Shown in pieces: positions 34,770 to 43,867 of a stretch of 64,000 nt of DNA. The translations under genes were made by a program, and so were the position numbers. Under the pieces are notes generated by a model. That model was not told where the DNA came from. It was given only the letters and a program-made list of their open reading frames with translations, and did not search any database. The stretch is from contig NZ_JAUTWQ010000001.1 in the NCBI RefSeq assembly GCF_046719735.1, positions 682,001 through 746,000 on the forward strand, in the 5' to 3' direction. Within the stretch, counting starts at the first letter, position 1. Each line of letters starts with the position of its first letter. Source of the stretch: Halobacillus_B rhizosphaerae (GTDB taxonomy: Bacteria; Bacillota; Bacilli; Bacillales; Halobacillaceae).

Positions 34770-36272
34770 ATGATCCGCCAATTGCTAAAAGAAGAAAAAT
34801 TATTAAACTTTATTAACGGAGAGTGGCTGCCACCCTCTAACACTAGATACACGTCTGTTATTAACCCTGCCAATTTACAATCATTAGTACAAGTACCTCT
34901 ATCAGGTACGGAAGATGTTGAAACGGCAGTTGAGTCCGCTAAACGGGCTCAGAAAAACTGGGCGTTGGTCCCTGCCCCGCAGCGAGCAGAAGTTCTTTAC
35001 AAAGTCGGTCTTATTATGAAAGAACAAAAAGAAAAACTAGCTCAATTACTGACAATGGAAAATGGGAAAGTGATTGAAGAAGCTCGTGGAGAAGTTCAAG
35101 AAGGGATTGATATGGCCTTTTACATGGCTGGTGAAGGACGAAGATTATTTGGTCAAACAACCCCTTCTGAGCTAAAAGATAAATTCGCTATGAGTGTGCG
35201 CTCACCTGTAGGAGTAGTCGGAATCATTACACCTTGGAATTTCCCAATAGCAATTGCCACTTGGAAGTCATTCCCCGCGATCGTTGCTGGGAATGCCGTA
35301 GTATGGAAGCCAGCTACCGAAACTCCAATTATGGCATTTGAATTAGCCAAAATTTTTGAGGAGGCAGGTCTTCCTAGTGGTGTCATCAATGTGGTGTTCG
35401 GCTCGGGATCTGCGGTAGGAGAAGCAATGATCCATTCACCGGCCATCCGAGTGATCTCGTTCACTGGTTCCAACGAAGTGGGGCGGAACATCGCAGCTAA
35501 ATGCGGCCAACAGCTGAAAAAAGTATCTCTGGAAATGGGAGGAAAGAACGCTGTCATTGTCATGGATGATGCTGATCTATCCCTGGCAGTCGAAGGGATA
35601 TTATGGAGCGCCTTTGGAACTAGTGGACAACGTTGTACGGCTTGCAGCAGAGTGATGGTGCATGAAAGTGTAAAAGCTGAGCTAGAAGAACGACTACAGA
35701 CTGAGATGACGAAATTAACGATCGGAAATGGTCTTGATGAAACCATTAAGGTTGGACCGATCATTAATCAAGGCGGCTTAGAGAAAATTAAAAGCTATAT
35801 CCAAATCGGGAAAGACGAAGGCGCGAAGTTAATAGCCGGAGGACATACATTAGAAACTGGACCACATGCGAAAGGGAATTATTTTGCACCTACATTGTTT
35901 ACCGATGTCTCACCTGATATGCGGATCGCTCAGGAAGAAATTTTCGGACCGGTCGTCTCGCTTATTCCTGTGAAAAGTCTTGAAGAAGCGATTGAGATTA
36001 ACAACAATGTAGAATTCGGGTTATCAAGCTCGATCTTTTCCCGTGATGTGAATAAAATCTTTGCAGCACAGCGCGATTTAGATACAGGAATCGTTTATAT
36101 AAATGCTGGAACAACCGGCGCAGAAATTCATTTGCCTTTTGGAGGAACGAAGGGGACGGGGAATGGGCATCGTGACTCGGGGGTAGCCGCCTTAGATGTA
36201 TTTACTGAATGGAAAGCAGTTTATGTTGACTTCAGCGGCAAACTTCAGAGAGCTCAAATTGATGTGGAATAG
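34770..36272 (+). CDS. Aldehyde dehydrogenase family protein (aminoadipate/glutarate semialdehyde candidate)
   Basis: A 500-residue NAD(P)-dependent aldehyde dehydrogenase. Motifs: VGIITPWNFPIAIATWK, FTGSNEVGRNIA (cofactor loop), LEMGGKN with the general-base Glu near 255, SGQRCTACSR with catalytic Cys near 289, and EEIFGPVVSLIP. The C-terminal EIHLPFGGTKGTGNGHRDSG resembles the antiquitin (ALDH7) ending. In this cluster it could oxidise aminoadipate semialdehyde made by lysine 6-dehydrogenase, glutarate semialdehyde made by the ThDP enzyme, or both; no second aldehyde dehydrogenase is present. AAGGAGG eight to ten bases before the ATG. Confidence 0.88.
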   Translation: MIRQLLKEEKLLNFINGEWLPPSNTRYTSVINPANLQSLVQVPLSGTEDVETAVESAKRAQKNWALVPAPQRAEVLYKVGLIMKEQKEKLAQLLTMENGKVIEEARGEVQEGIDMAFYMAGEGRRLFGQTTPSELKDKFAMSVRSPVGVVGIITPWNFPIAIATWKSFPAIVAGNAVVWKPATETPIMAFELAKIFEEAGLPSGVINVVFGSGSAVGEAMIHSPAIRVISFTGSNEVGRNIAAKCGQQLKKVSLEMGGKNAVIVMDDADLSLAVEGILWSAFGTSGQRCTACSRVMVHESVKAELEERLQTEMTKLTIGNGLDETIKVGPIINQGGLEKIKSYIQIGKDEGAKLIAGGHTLETGPHAKGNYFAPTLFTDVSPDMRIAQEEIFGPVVSLIPVKSLEEAIEINNNVEFGLSSSIFSRDVNKIFAAQRDLDTGIVYINAGTTGAEIHLPFGGTKGTGNGHRDSGVAALDVFTEWKAVYVDFSGKLQRAQIDVE

Positions 36273-36319
36273 CTTGGCGGTGTGCTTTTGCTTAACGAGA
36301 AAAGAAGGAGTGCATAAGT

Positions 36320-37474
36320 ATGAAATTAGCAGTTCTGGGTTCCGGATTAATGGGAAAAGAAGCCGCACGTGATTTAGTACAGAGCGCAGGTGTAGATAAA
36401 GTCGGTCTTGCTGATATCGATATACAAAGAGCCGAGTACGTATGTAAGGCAATCAATTCCTCGAAGATTCAAGCCTATAAAGTAGATGCAGGCAATGCCG
36501 AAGAATTAGCAGCATTCCTCAGTCAGTTCGATGTTGTCATTAATGCTCTCTTTTACTCTTTTAATGAAATAGTCGCTCAAACAGCTATTAAGGTGGGAAT
36601 CTGCTCCGTGGATTTAGGTGGCCATATTGGGCACATCACCGATAAAGTATTGGAACTATACGAGGACGCAAAAGCAGCAAATGTCACCATCATTCCAGAT
36701 CTCGGGGTCGCACCAGGGATGATTAATATCCTGTCAGGCTATGGGGCAAGTAAGTTGGACCAACTCAAATCGATTCGCTTATTTGTCGGAGGGATTCCAG
36801 TCATACCCGAGCCGCCGCTTGAATATAATCACGTTTTTTCGATGGAAGGACTGCTGGATCACTACACGGATCCTTCAACCATTATCAGAAATGGCAGAGA
36901 ACAGGTCGTGTCTTCCTTAACTGAAATTGAACAATTGCACTTTGAGCGCTTTGGACCGTTAGAAGCCTTCCACACCTCTGGCGGTACGTCTACGTTGCTT
37001 AAATCTTATCCTTCAATTGAAACACTTGAGTATAAAACTATCCGTTATCCAGGGCACGCAGAGAAAATGAAACTTCTAGTCGATTTAGGACTAACCCGAA
37101 ATGATGTTGAAGTAGAAGTAAATGGATTTCCAGTAAAACCTAGAGAGGTTCTGCTTAAGACGCTTGATCCCATTGTTGATTTAAAAGATAAAGATGATGC
37201 GGTATTACTTCGTGTCTGTGTCGGAGGATTGAAAGATGGGAAGCCTGCCAGCTATCAATATGAAATGGTAACCTATAAAGACCGTAAAAATCAGGTAACC
37301 GCTATGGCAAGAGCCACCGCAAATACCATTTCCGTGGTTGCTCAAATGATTGGCAGAAAGGACATAACAAATACAGGAGTCTGTCCTCCAGAGCAAATTG
37401 TTCCCGGCGAACTTTATATTGCCGAAATGGCGAAGAGAGGCGTAGAAATAACTGAAGTAAAAACTATCGGTTAA
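36320..37474 (+). CDS. L-lysine 6-dehydrogenase (saccharopine dehydrogenase family)
   Basis: A 384-residue NAD-dependent oxidoreductase of the saccharopine dehydrogenase-like fold. MKLAVLGSGLMGKEAARDLVQ is the Rossmann start; DVVINALFYSFNE, VDLGGHIGHITDKVLEL, IIPDLGVAPGMINILSGYGAS, EPPLEYNHVFSMEGLLDHYT and EAFHTSGGTSTL match Geobacillus lysine 6-dehydrogenase (EC 1.4.1.18) nearly block for block, from memory of that protein. The reaction deaminates the epsilon-amino group of lysine to aminoadipate semialdehyde / piperideine-6-carboxylate. The AAGGAG ribosome site is well placed. Last gene of the operon, with a terminator 110 bases on. Confidence 0.9.
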   Translation: MKLAVLGSGLMGKEAARDLVQSAGVDKVGLADIDIQRAEYVCKAINSSKIQAYKVDAGNAEELAAFLSQFDVVINALFYSFNEIVAQTAIKVGICSVDLGGHIGHITDKVLELYEDAKAANVTIIPDLGVAPGMINILSGYGASKLDQLKSIRLFVGGIPVIPEPPLEYNHVFSMEGLLDHYTDPSTIIRNGREQVVSSLTEIEQLHFERFGPLEAFHTSGGTSTLLKSYPSIETLEYKTIRYPGHAEKMKLLVDLGLTRNDVEVEVNGFPVKPREVLLKTLDPIVDLKDKDDAVLLRVCVGGLKDGKPASYQYEMVTYKDRKNQVTAMARATANTISVVAQMIGRKDITNTGVCPPEQIVPGELYIAEMAKRGVEITEVKTIG

Positions 37475-37581
37475 AAGCTTTAAAGAATCATCCTCTGTCT
37501 CTAATTGGGGATGAGGGAACCACCTAAGACTAAGAGAATTAGAAAACAAATGGAAATTAAATTATAGTGTTCTATTTACAC

Positions 37582-37620
37582 GAAAACCCGAACTATTTAA
37601 GCACGTTGGTTCGGGTTTTC
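37582..37620 (+). terminator. Terminator of the lysine-catabolism operon
   Basis: 12-bp perfect arms GAAAACCCGAAC / GTTCGGGTTTTC with a 15-base loop. Confidence 0.8.
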
Positions 37621-37722
37621 GGCATGTATCATTAAGTAAATGTCAAGTTTTTCCTTTCCTTTCTAATTAATCGCAGCTTTTTTAGTCCACAATATGGAAG
37701 TTTAAGAGCAAAGAGCTTATCC

Positions 37723-38652
37723 TTGTTTAGGAGAAGACCGACTCATAATAAAGGAGGGAAATCTATCAAACAGCTAATTGACATAGGAGGCAGACATTTA
37801 GAAGTTTCCATAAGAGGGAAGGGACACCCCGTCATTCTTTTGACAGGGATGGTTAGTTCCATGGCCGAATGGGAATCCATCGCTAATGATCTTGCGGAGA
37901 ACACAGAAATGATCCTCTTTCATCGAGCAGGATTCGGAAACAGCAGCAAAGGATCTAATCCTGCTAATTTATACGAAAATGTAAAAGACCTCAAAAAATT
38001 AATAGATATCCTGGAATTGAAATCCCCAGTCATAGTCGGGCATTCGTATGGAGGGTTGTTCGCACAATTATTCGTTCACACGTACCCTGATACAGCAAGT
38101 GCTTTAGTTCTTGTAGATTCTTCATCGACAGATTCGCACCTTCTTGATGAGGTGGAAATGGAGGGGAACGATGATAATAGTATGGATGCATGGATGCGAA
38201 AATGTAGAGATTATTCCAAGCTGACCCCTTCGCAACTTCATGATGAACTATCGGACTGGATCTATGACCTCCAAGCATCGGCACCTGTAGATATGAAGCA
38301 GCCTATCCAAGAGTTTATGAGTAACCCATTCATGTTTGCAACTTTGGCAGAAGAGCTGGAGTGGTGGCGGAATCACCCCTTGTCATTCGATGGATTTCCT
38401 CAGATACCTGTCACAGTTATAGGAAGAGACCCAAAAGTGTCCATCCAAGAGATGATCGAAGAAGAAGGAATTTCCGAAACAGAAGCTGAGAAAATTGAAG
38501 AAATCTGGCAATATCTTATTACCCTCCAAACAAAGATGAGTGAAAAAACGACCTATGTTTTAGCTGAAAATTCTGGACATGACATTCATACTAGAAAGCC
38601 CGACGTAATTAAGCAGGAGACTCTTAAGGTAATAGAAAAAATACTAAATTAA
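37723..38652 (+). CDS. Alpha/beta hydrolase
   Basis: About 295-309 residues with HPVILLTGMVSSMAEW (oxyanion loop), the nucleophile elbow VIVGHSYGGLFAQLF near residue 100, an Asp in VIGRDPKV and a final His in NSGHDIH, forming a Ser-Asp-His triad. Substrate unknown. The start is unusual: TTG at 37723 lacks a ribosome site, but a perfect AAGGAGGG at 37751-37758 sits seven bases before an ATC codon at 37765, just before the domain begins. It is followed closely by a serine hydrolase pseudogene and probably cotranscribed. Confidence 0.78.
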   Translation: MFRRRPTHNKGGKSIKQLIDIGGRHLEVSIRGKGHPVILLTGMVSSMAEWESIANDLAENTEMILFHRAGFGNSSKGSNPANLYENVKDLKKLIDILELKSPVIVGHSYGGLFAQLFVHTYPDTASALVLVDSSSTDSHLLDEVEMEGNDDNSMDAWMRKCRDYSKLTPSQLHDELSDWIYDLQASAPVDMKQPIQEFMSNPFMFATLAEELEWWRNHPLSFDGFPQIPVTVIGRDPKVSIQEMIEEEGISETEAEKIEEIWQYLITLQTKMSEKTTYVLAENSGHDIHTRKPDVIKQETLKVIEKILN

Positions 38653-38671
38653 TTAGAGGGGGAGAAAAAAA

Positions 38672-39697
38672 GTGGAAAAAGATCTGATTCATCCGTTATT
38701 GGATAAAGTGGCCAATCAAATGAATTTTTCTGGTGTTATTCACCTAAAACAGGAACAAAAGGTCATATACGAAAAAGCTTTTGGTTTTGCCAATCGAGCA
38801 GATGAACTGCCCAACACCATCGATACCCGCTTCGGAATAGCATCTGGATGTAAATTATTCACAGCAATAGGCATCTGTCAGCTTATTGAACAAGGGCATC
38901 TTTCCCTTCAAAGTAAAGCAGCAGAAATCTTAGACGTCCAATTCCCAAATTTTGATAAAGAGGTAACCGTTCACCAGCTCTTAACGCATACTTCTGGAGT
39001 TCCGGATTACTTTGATGAAAAGGTCATGGAGGATTTTGCAGATCTTTGGACAGAACGTCCTGTTTACCATATGAGAAATCCGGATGATTTCTTACCTATG
39101 TTTCAGTCGAAAGAAATGGCTCATCAGCCAGGGGAGAAATTTCATTATAATAATGCAGGATATATCATCTTAGGTCTACTGATAGAACAAGTAACAGAAA
39201 GGAGTTTTACAGATTACGTAGAGACAGAAATTTTTAATACCAGTAAGATGAAAAGATCAGGATATTTCTCCATGGACCAGCTCCCTGATCAAACTGCTTA
39301 GGGATACATAGATCATGCGGAGGAGGACTCATGGAAAACCAATATTTTTTCTGTTCCTGCAAAAGGGGGAGCAGATGGAGGAGCATTTATCACAGCACCT
39401 GACATGATGAATTTTTGGGAATCTTTCATGAGTAATCAATTGCTTAACGGTGAGATGACCCGCTCCCTTTTAATTCCTCAAGTTCATGTCAAGAATGAAA
39501 TGAACTACGGATTAGGATTATGGATAAACTCGCGGAAAGGGCAGATTTATAAATATCACGTGATGGGTTATGACCCGGGTGTGAGCTTTCGGTCGGCATT
39601 TTATCCTGAGTCCAATATTAAAGTGGTGGTTACATCTAACAAGGAATCTGGTCCATATCAAATAATAGAAGCGTTGGAACATTACTTGGAAGTTTAA
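38672..39697 (+). pseudogene. Serine hydrolase of the beta-lactamase/PBP4* family with in-frame stop
   Basis: A 341-codon frame for a penicillin-recognising-fold hydrolase (peptidase S12/esterase type). SGCK at residues 58-61 is the SxxK active site, FHYNNAGY near 159 is the YxN motif, and the HVMGYDPG block near the end replaces KTG. Codon 210 (39299-39301) is TAG, yet the same frame continues for 131 codons (GYIDHAEEDSW onward) to a natural end. So the gene is intact except for one nonsense codon, or the base is a sequencing error. GAGGGGGAG precedes the GTG start. No signal peptide. Confidence 0.8.
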
Positions 39698-39756
39698 ATA
39701 GATGTCTGTAGAAGAGATAAAAAGTGGCCGGAATATTGAGAGAAAAGTTTGAACAG

Positions 39757-39797
39757 AAAACCCACAGAGAGCTGATCAGCAATCCCTGTGGGTTTTT
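39757..39797. terminator. Shared terminator after the serine hydrolase gene
   Basis: Arms AAAACCCACAG / CTGTGGGTTTT with a 19-base loop followed by T; it also lies at the 3' end of the converging oxidoreductase gene. Confidence 0.8.
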
Positions 39798-39799
39798 CT

Positions 39800-40825
39800 T
39801 TATTCTGCCCCGACTACCACTTTACCTATCATTTTTCCGGTTTCCACTTTTCGGTGCGCCTCGCGCAAGTTTTCGGCATGAAGGCCTGTTAACGTTTCTG
39901 TCAAAGTAGTAGTTAACTTATCTTCTGCGATCAACTCAGCTGTTTTGGTTAAAATACGGTGCTGTTCCTGCATATCTTCGGTTTGAAAGAGGGGTCTGGT
40001 AAACATGAATTCCCAAACAAACGTGGCACTTTTCTGTTGTAGGGCAGTCAAATCCAGTTTTCCTTCTGTTTCAACTATGCTGCATATTTTCCCCTGTGGT
40101 TTAATTGCTTCGACCATGTGACCCCAATGCTCTTCCGTAGAGTTTAAACAAAGAATATAATCAACCTGACTTTTACCGATCGACTCAAGTTGAGATTGGA
40201 AATCCTGATGGTGATTTAAGGTATAGTCACATCCACGGTCTTTGGCCCATGAAATGGTTTCTTCTCTAGAGGCAGTGCCTACTATAGTTAATCCCGCTAG
40301 ATCTGCTAGTTGTACAGCCATAGATCCCACACCGCCAGAAGCTCCAATAATTAGAATGGTCTTTCCCTGATTCACTGATGCGTCTGCAGAAATATTCAAT
40401 CGTTCAAACAGGGCTTCCCAAGCTGTCAAAGTTGTTAATGGCAAGGCCGCCGCTTCATTAAACGATAAGTTTTCAGGCTTTTTAGCAGCAATACGTTCGT
40501 CGACAAGCTGATATTCGCTATTGGATCCCGGACGGGAGATGGAGCCTGCATAATAGACTTCATCGCCTTCTTGAAATAAAGAAACGTCTGCTCCAACCGA
40601 TTCCACTATACCGGATGCATCATACCCGAGAATCTTGGGTTCTTGTTCTTCATCACCATTAGCCCTCACTTTTGTATCGACTGGATTTACAGATACAGCT
40701 TTAATCTTAACTAGAATATCGCGACCAGACACCTTAGGCTTTGGTACCGTAACATTAATCAAACTTTCTTTATTTGAGATAGGTAAATGCTTATATAATC
40801 CGATAGCTCGCATAGATTCAGTCAT
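39800..40825 (-). CDS. Zinc-binding alcohol dehydrogenase family (MDR) oxidoreductase
   Basis: A 341-residue medium-chain dehydrogenase/reductase of the quinone-oxidoreductase-like branch. ILVKIKAVSVNPVDTKVR, ILGYDASGIVESVGADV and the NADPH site TILIIGASGGVGSMAVQLA are visible; catalytic zinc cysteines of true alcohol dehydrogenases are absent, as in the branch. Probably reduces quinones or enones with NADPH; the substrate is not known. The ATG at 40823-40825 follows AAAGGATG on the minus strand with nine-base spacing, better than the ATG nine bases earlier. Confidence 0.85.
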   Translation of the reverse strand: MTESMRAIGLYKHLPISNKESLINVTVPKPKVSGRDILVKIKAVSVNPVDTKVRANGDEEQEPKILGYDASGIVESVGADVSLFQEGDEVYYAGSISRPGSNSEYQLVDERIAAKKPENLSFNEAAALPLTTLTAWEALFERLNISADASVNQGKTILIIGASGGVGSMAVQLADLAGLTIVGTASREETISWAKDRGCDYTLNHHQDFQSQLESIGKSQVDYILCLNSTEEHWGHMVEAIKPQGKICSIVETEGKLDLTALQQKSATFVWEFMFTRPLFQTEDMQEQHRILTKTAELIAEDKLTTTLTETLTGLHAENLREAHRKVETGKMIGKVVVGAE

Positions 40826-40961
40826 TCTTATCATCCTTTACTTAGTAATAATTCTTTCTTTTGAAAAGGTTCCACTAATGATTGAAGACCAAACATAATT
40901 ACCTGTCATGCTTCTATATAAAAGCTTCCACTACAACAGCAATTTCTTATCAATAAAAAAA

Positions 40962-40991
40962 TGCTTGCAGAAACATAGGTTTCTGCAAGCA
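40962..40991 (-). terminator. Terminator of the 41.1-41.6 kb gene
   Basis: 13-bp perfect arms TGCTTGCAGAAAC / GTTTCTGCAAGCA with a four-base loop. A7 on the plus strand gives a U-tract on the minus strand. Confidence 0.8.
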
Positions 40992-41108
40992 AAATTTCAA
41001 TGCTATTTGATTATCCCTGCGAACGACCACAAACTCTCCGAACGATTAAAGAGGGAGGATTGGTCATTTCATCTCATGACGGCTGCCCGATCTTAGACTT
41101 TTATATTA

Positions 41109-41609
41109 CTATTTGCGTGGAATTCGATGGGCAAGCTGTTCCTGCTCCAAATCACTGAGAGGTGAATCTGGCGCAAATGGATTAAATTCATCGGTTCGAT
41201 TATACTCCGGATGCTTTTGTTTTCCTAAAGATTTATATCTAATATGAAATTCTTCCTGATATTCCGGCTGCTCCTGCTCAAAAGACGGCTGTCTCATGCC
41301 AGTTATCCAAGTCTCAAATTGATAAGTGCCTCTCTCCATAATTCTGCATAAGTCTTCGAGGGATTGAGTTAACTCATTTAAACAATCCATACCATTTTTA
41401 AGGATAATTCCTCTTTTCTTGGCTTGTTCAATGGAATGTTCCAGCCTGTACGACCGGTCATGATAAGAGAATTCTATAAAACAACTGCTGCGGTCCCAAT
41501 TGAAATTGAAATTTTCAATTTCTAAACGCTTAATCACCCGGGTTAGTTTCTTTTCACACAAATTCTGCTCTCTGTATGGCATCCATTTGGATAGAACATT
41601 GTTAAACAT
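41109..41609 (-). CDS. Hypothetical soluble protein
   Basis: A 166-residue protein that I do not recognise. It begins MFNNVLSKWMPYREQNLCEKKL, has a mixed alpha/beta middle with WDRSSCFIEFSYHDRSYRLEHS, and a polar, proline-rich tail (FNPFAPDSPLSDLEQEQ). No membrane segment or signal peptide. AGGAAGGTG lies seven bases before the ATG on the minus strand, and a terminator follows, so the gene looks real. It is divergently placed from an HTH-domain gene, which might regulate it. Confidence 0.6.
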   Translation of the reverse strand: MFNNVLSKWMPYREQNLCEKKLTRVIKRLEIENFNFNWDRSSCFIEFSYHDRSYRLEHSIEQAKKRGIILKNGMDCLNELTQSLEDLCRIMERGTYQFETWITGMRQPSFEQEQPEYQEEFHIRYKSLGKQKHPEYNRTDEFNPFAPDSPLSDLEQEQLAHRIPRK

Positions 41610-41979
41610 ATATTCACCTTCCTGTGTAATGTGCCTAGTTTTGTCTTATACTATAGGTTTCTACAAAATACTTTAAATCCCTGCTGTAATCGTTTTACAA
41701 TAGTCGACATAATATTACATCACCAACCATTGTATAAAAATATAAGCACTGCCAGCCAGATGAATTCTACCCAAATTAAACAAGTTTCAACATTCTTTTC
41801 AGACAACTTCAGCTAAAATAAATAGAGATCATAGATTATTCGCTGCATGAAAGTACATTAAAAATAATAAACCAGATAAACTGACCATATTTGAAGAAGA
41901 TTATGTAAAATTTTGATGTAATAAAACAAGTCATGTATGATTAATTTAACACATCAATTGTTTTGTTGGAGGATGTAAG
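41610..41979. other. Divergent intergenic region
   Basis: AT-rich control region between two divergent genes, without an open frame of note. Promoters for both genes must lie here; I see no operator with enough symmetry to report. Confidence 0.45.
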
Positions 41980-42522
41980 ATGAAAGAATACAATGTCGAA
42001 CAGGCACTTGAAAAATTAAAATTATATAAAATAACCACCCATAAAGAGAGTTTACGAAGATGGCTGAGGAATGGCACGATTAAAGGCATTGCGCCTGCTT
42101 CCAGGAAAAAAGGCTGGCGGATAAAAGAACAAGATTTATGGACATTTATAGAGCAGCGCATGCCGGAGGAAGGGATCCAGAATCCTTTTACAACAAACGT
42201 TGTAAAAGGAGGGGATGAACGGGAATTTTATCGGTCGGAAATGTGGTGGGAAATGGCTCGTAAGAATTTATTTGAAGGGACCATTGAAGTGCAAAAATCA
42301 GACATACACGCCTGTATGAAAGCCAAAAATTATTCCAATAAATTTGAAGAATACGTTTGGAAACGTATTAATGAACATACGTGGCAGGCAAAACCGCGCA
42401 TTTTTTATTTGCATGATGCTTTTTTATTCAACAGCCAGCGCATTAGAATGGATGCAACATTCAAACAGGCGAAAGAACAAATTTTGTATGCTTTAATTGA
42501 GCACTTAAGAAAAAAAGAATAA
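41980..42522 (+). CDS. Helix-turn-helix (MerR/excisionase-like) domain protein
   Basis: A 180-residue protein. The first 60 residues (MKEYNVEQALEKLKLYKI, SLRRWLRNGTIKGI, RKKGWRIKEQDLWTFI) have the shape of a MerR/excisionase-type winged helix that reads a short DNA site. The rest is charged and helical (EFYRSEMWWEMARKNLFEG, TFKQAKEQILYALIEHL) with no known family. GGAGGATG before the ATG is a strong ribosome site. Probably a DNA-binding regulator; the target is unknown, and the divergent gene is the obvious candidate. Confidence 0.65.
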   Translation: MKEYNVEQALEKLKLYKITTHKESLRRWLRNGTIKGIAPASRKKGWRIKEQDLWTFIEQRMPEEGIQNPFTTNVVKGGDEREFYRSEMWWEMARKNLFEGTIEVQKSDIHACMKAKNYSNKFEEYVWKRINEHTWQAKPRIFYLHDAFLFNSQRIRMDATFKQAKEQILYALIEHLRKKE

Positions 42523-42558
42523 GGTTTTAACTCAATCTTTGTTGAGTTAAAACCTTAT
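42519..42558 (-). terminator. Terminator hairpin between converging genes
   Basis: Perfect 17-bp arms (ATAAGGTTTTAACTCAA and complement) with a six-base loop; it includes the stop codon of the HTH gene. The A-tract at 42510-42516 makes it a terminator for yfkAB on the minus strand. Confidence 0.8.
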
Positions 42559-42595
42559 GTAGGAAAAAATGTTGAATTTAGTTGTTTGCATCTCA

Positions 42596-43723
42596 TTATA
42601 AATGGAGGTTGGATTGCCTTTTTTGAAAGTCTATATCCTTATAATATGTATTTTTCACCAAAACATTGGGACCAAGACACTCCACAGCTGGACAATGACA
42701 GTTTAAGCTTTTCGCAGTCGGAGAGTTTAGCCAAGTTTCATAAGCATCTACCAGCGAAGTCGTTTGAATGTTTCCGAGTCCCGCTTCATCTGCAAAATCT
42801 GTAACAATAATATCTCCGCTGAATATATTCACATTTAATCTAGATCGTCCATCCGGGTCATTGCGTACTGTTACATTTTTTTCTTTATACAACCGGGTTA
42901 ACATTTCAAGATCTTCCGTAGAAGAACTGCATGGATAATAAGGAAGCGTACCAAATAACATCCATAGCTGCTCACTCCTGTGATCTAGTAACCGAGTGAT
43001 ACCTTCTCTCATTTCTGCTAGACTTAATGTTTCCAGGCTGCTCGCAAAATCTACTGGGTACATAGGATGTATCTCATGTCTTGCGCATTTCATCTGAATG
43101 ACATGGTCATGAATAGCTTCTAGATAAGGAAAGGTTCGTTTATTCAGCATGGTTTCAGCAGAAACCATAACTCCTTCATCAGAGAGTCTTCTAGAATTCT
43201 CGACCATTCGATCAAAGTACATTTTACGATTATCTTCGGAAGGTTTTCTGTCCATACGGGCAAATCCGGTATGGATAAATTCTTCGATCGTTCCCCAATT
43301 ATGAGAAATATGGAGGACATCAAGGTATGGAATTATAGGCAGGTACCGGTTATAAGGCAAAGTTAAATTTGAGTTCATTTGAGTTCGGACGCCTCTTGAA
43401 TGAGCATACTTAAGGAGGGGGAGAACATACTCTTCCACTGATTTTTTAGACATCATCGGTTCACCACCGGTAATACTCAAGGTGCGCAAGTGAGGTATCT
43501 CGTCCAGCCGATTTAAAATCGCAGTCATCGGAAGGGCCTCTGGATCTTTAGATTGCAAGGTGTAACCGACGGCACAATGTTCACACCTCATATTACATAA
43601 GGTCGTGGTCGTAAATTCAATATTTGAAAGGGTCATGTCTCCATGCTCTTTAACATCCATATAGGCTTCCCATGGATCATAGGAAGGAGTAATATCAGGA
43701 AACTTCTTTTTATTCTGCTGCAT
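42596..43723 (-). CDS. yfkAB: Radical SAM/CxCxxxxC motif protein YfkAB
   Basis: A 375-residue radical SAM enzyme. TTLCNMRCEHCAVGY near residue 42 gives the CxxxCxxC 4Fe-4S site, followed by LSITGGEPMMS (the GGE motif) and, near the C-terminus, LNCHCPAVECLGPN, the CxCxxxxC motif that names the family. It is full length, and the fused YfkA-YfkB form is as in other Bacillaceae. Substrate and product are not established. GGAAG precedes the ATG on the minus strand. Monocistronic. Confidence 0.88.
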   Translation of the reverse strand: MQQNKKKFPDITPSYDPWEAYMDVKEHGDMTLSNIEFTTTTLCNMRCEHCAVGYTLQSKDPEALPMTAILNRLDEIPHLRTLSITGGEPMMSKKSVEEYVLPLLKYAHSRGVRTQMNSNLTLPYNRYLPIIPYLDVLHISHNWGTIEEFIHTGFARMDRKPSEDNRKMYFDRMVENSRRLSDEGVMVSAETMLNKRTFPYLEAIHDHVIQMKCARHEIHPMYPVDFASSLETLSLAEMREGITRLLDHRSEQLWMLFGTLPYYPCSSSTEDLEMLTRLYKEKNVTVRNDPDGRSRLNVNIFSGDIIVTDFADEAGLGNIQTTSLVDAYETWLNSPTAKSLNCHCPAVECLGPNVLVKNTYYKDIDFQKRQSNLHL

Positions 43724-43867
43724 AATTGGAACTTCCTTTCCAGCTGTTGATTCGTTTGTTTGGAAACCTTACCTATTCTACCATTATTCTAGAATGACGC
43801 CTATCATTACTGAAAATTAACCCTATTACTTATAGAGTGTAAGTGAAACAAACTAAGGAGGAATATA

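Noticed and set aside
3963..39301. Recoding of TAG (pyrrolysine or suppressor) to explain in-frame TAG codons
   Set aside because: TAG ends several intact genes here (for example at 22864, 24786, 26364 and 36272), no pyl genes are seen, and the nfo gene has a second, unrelated lesion.
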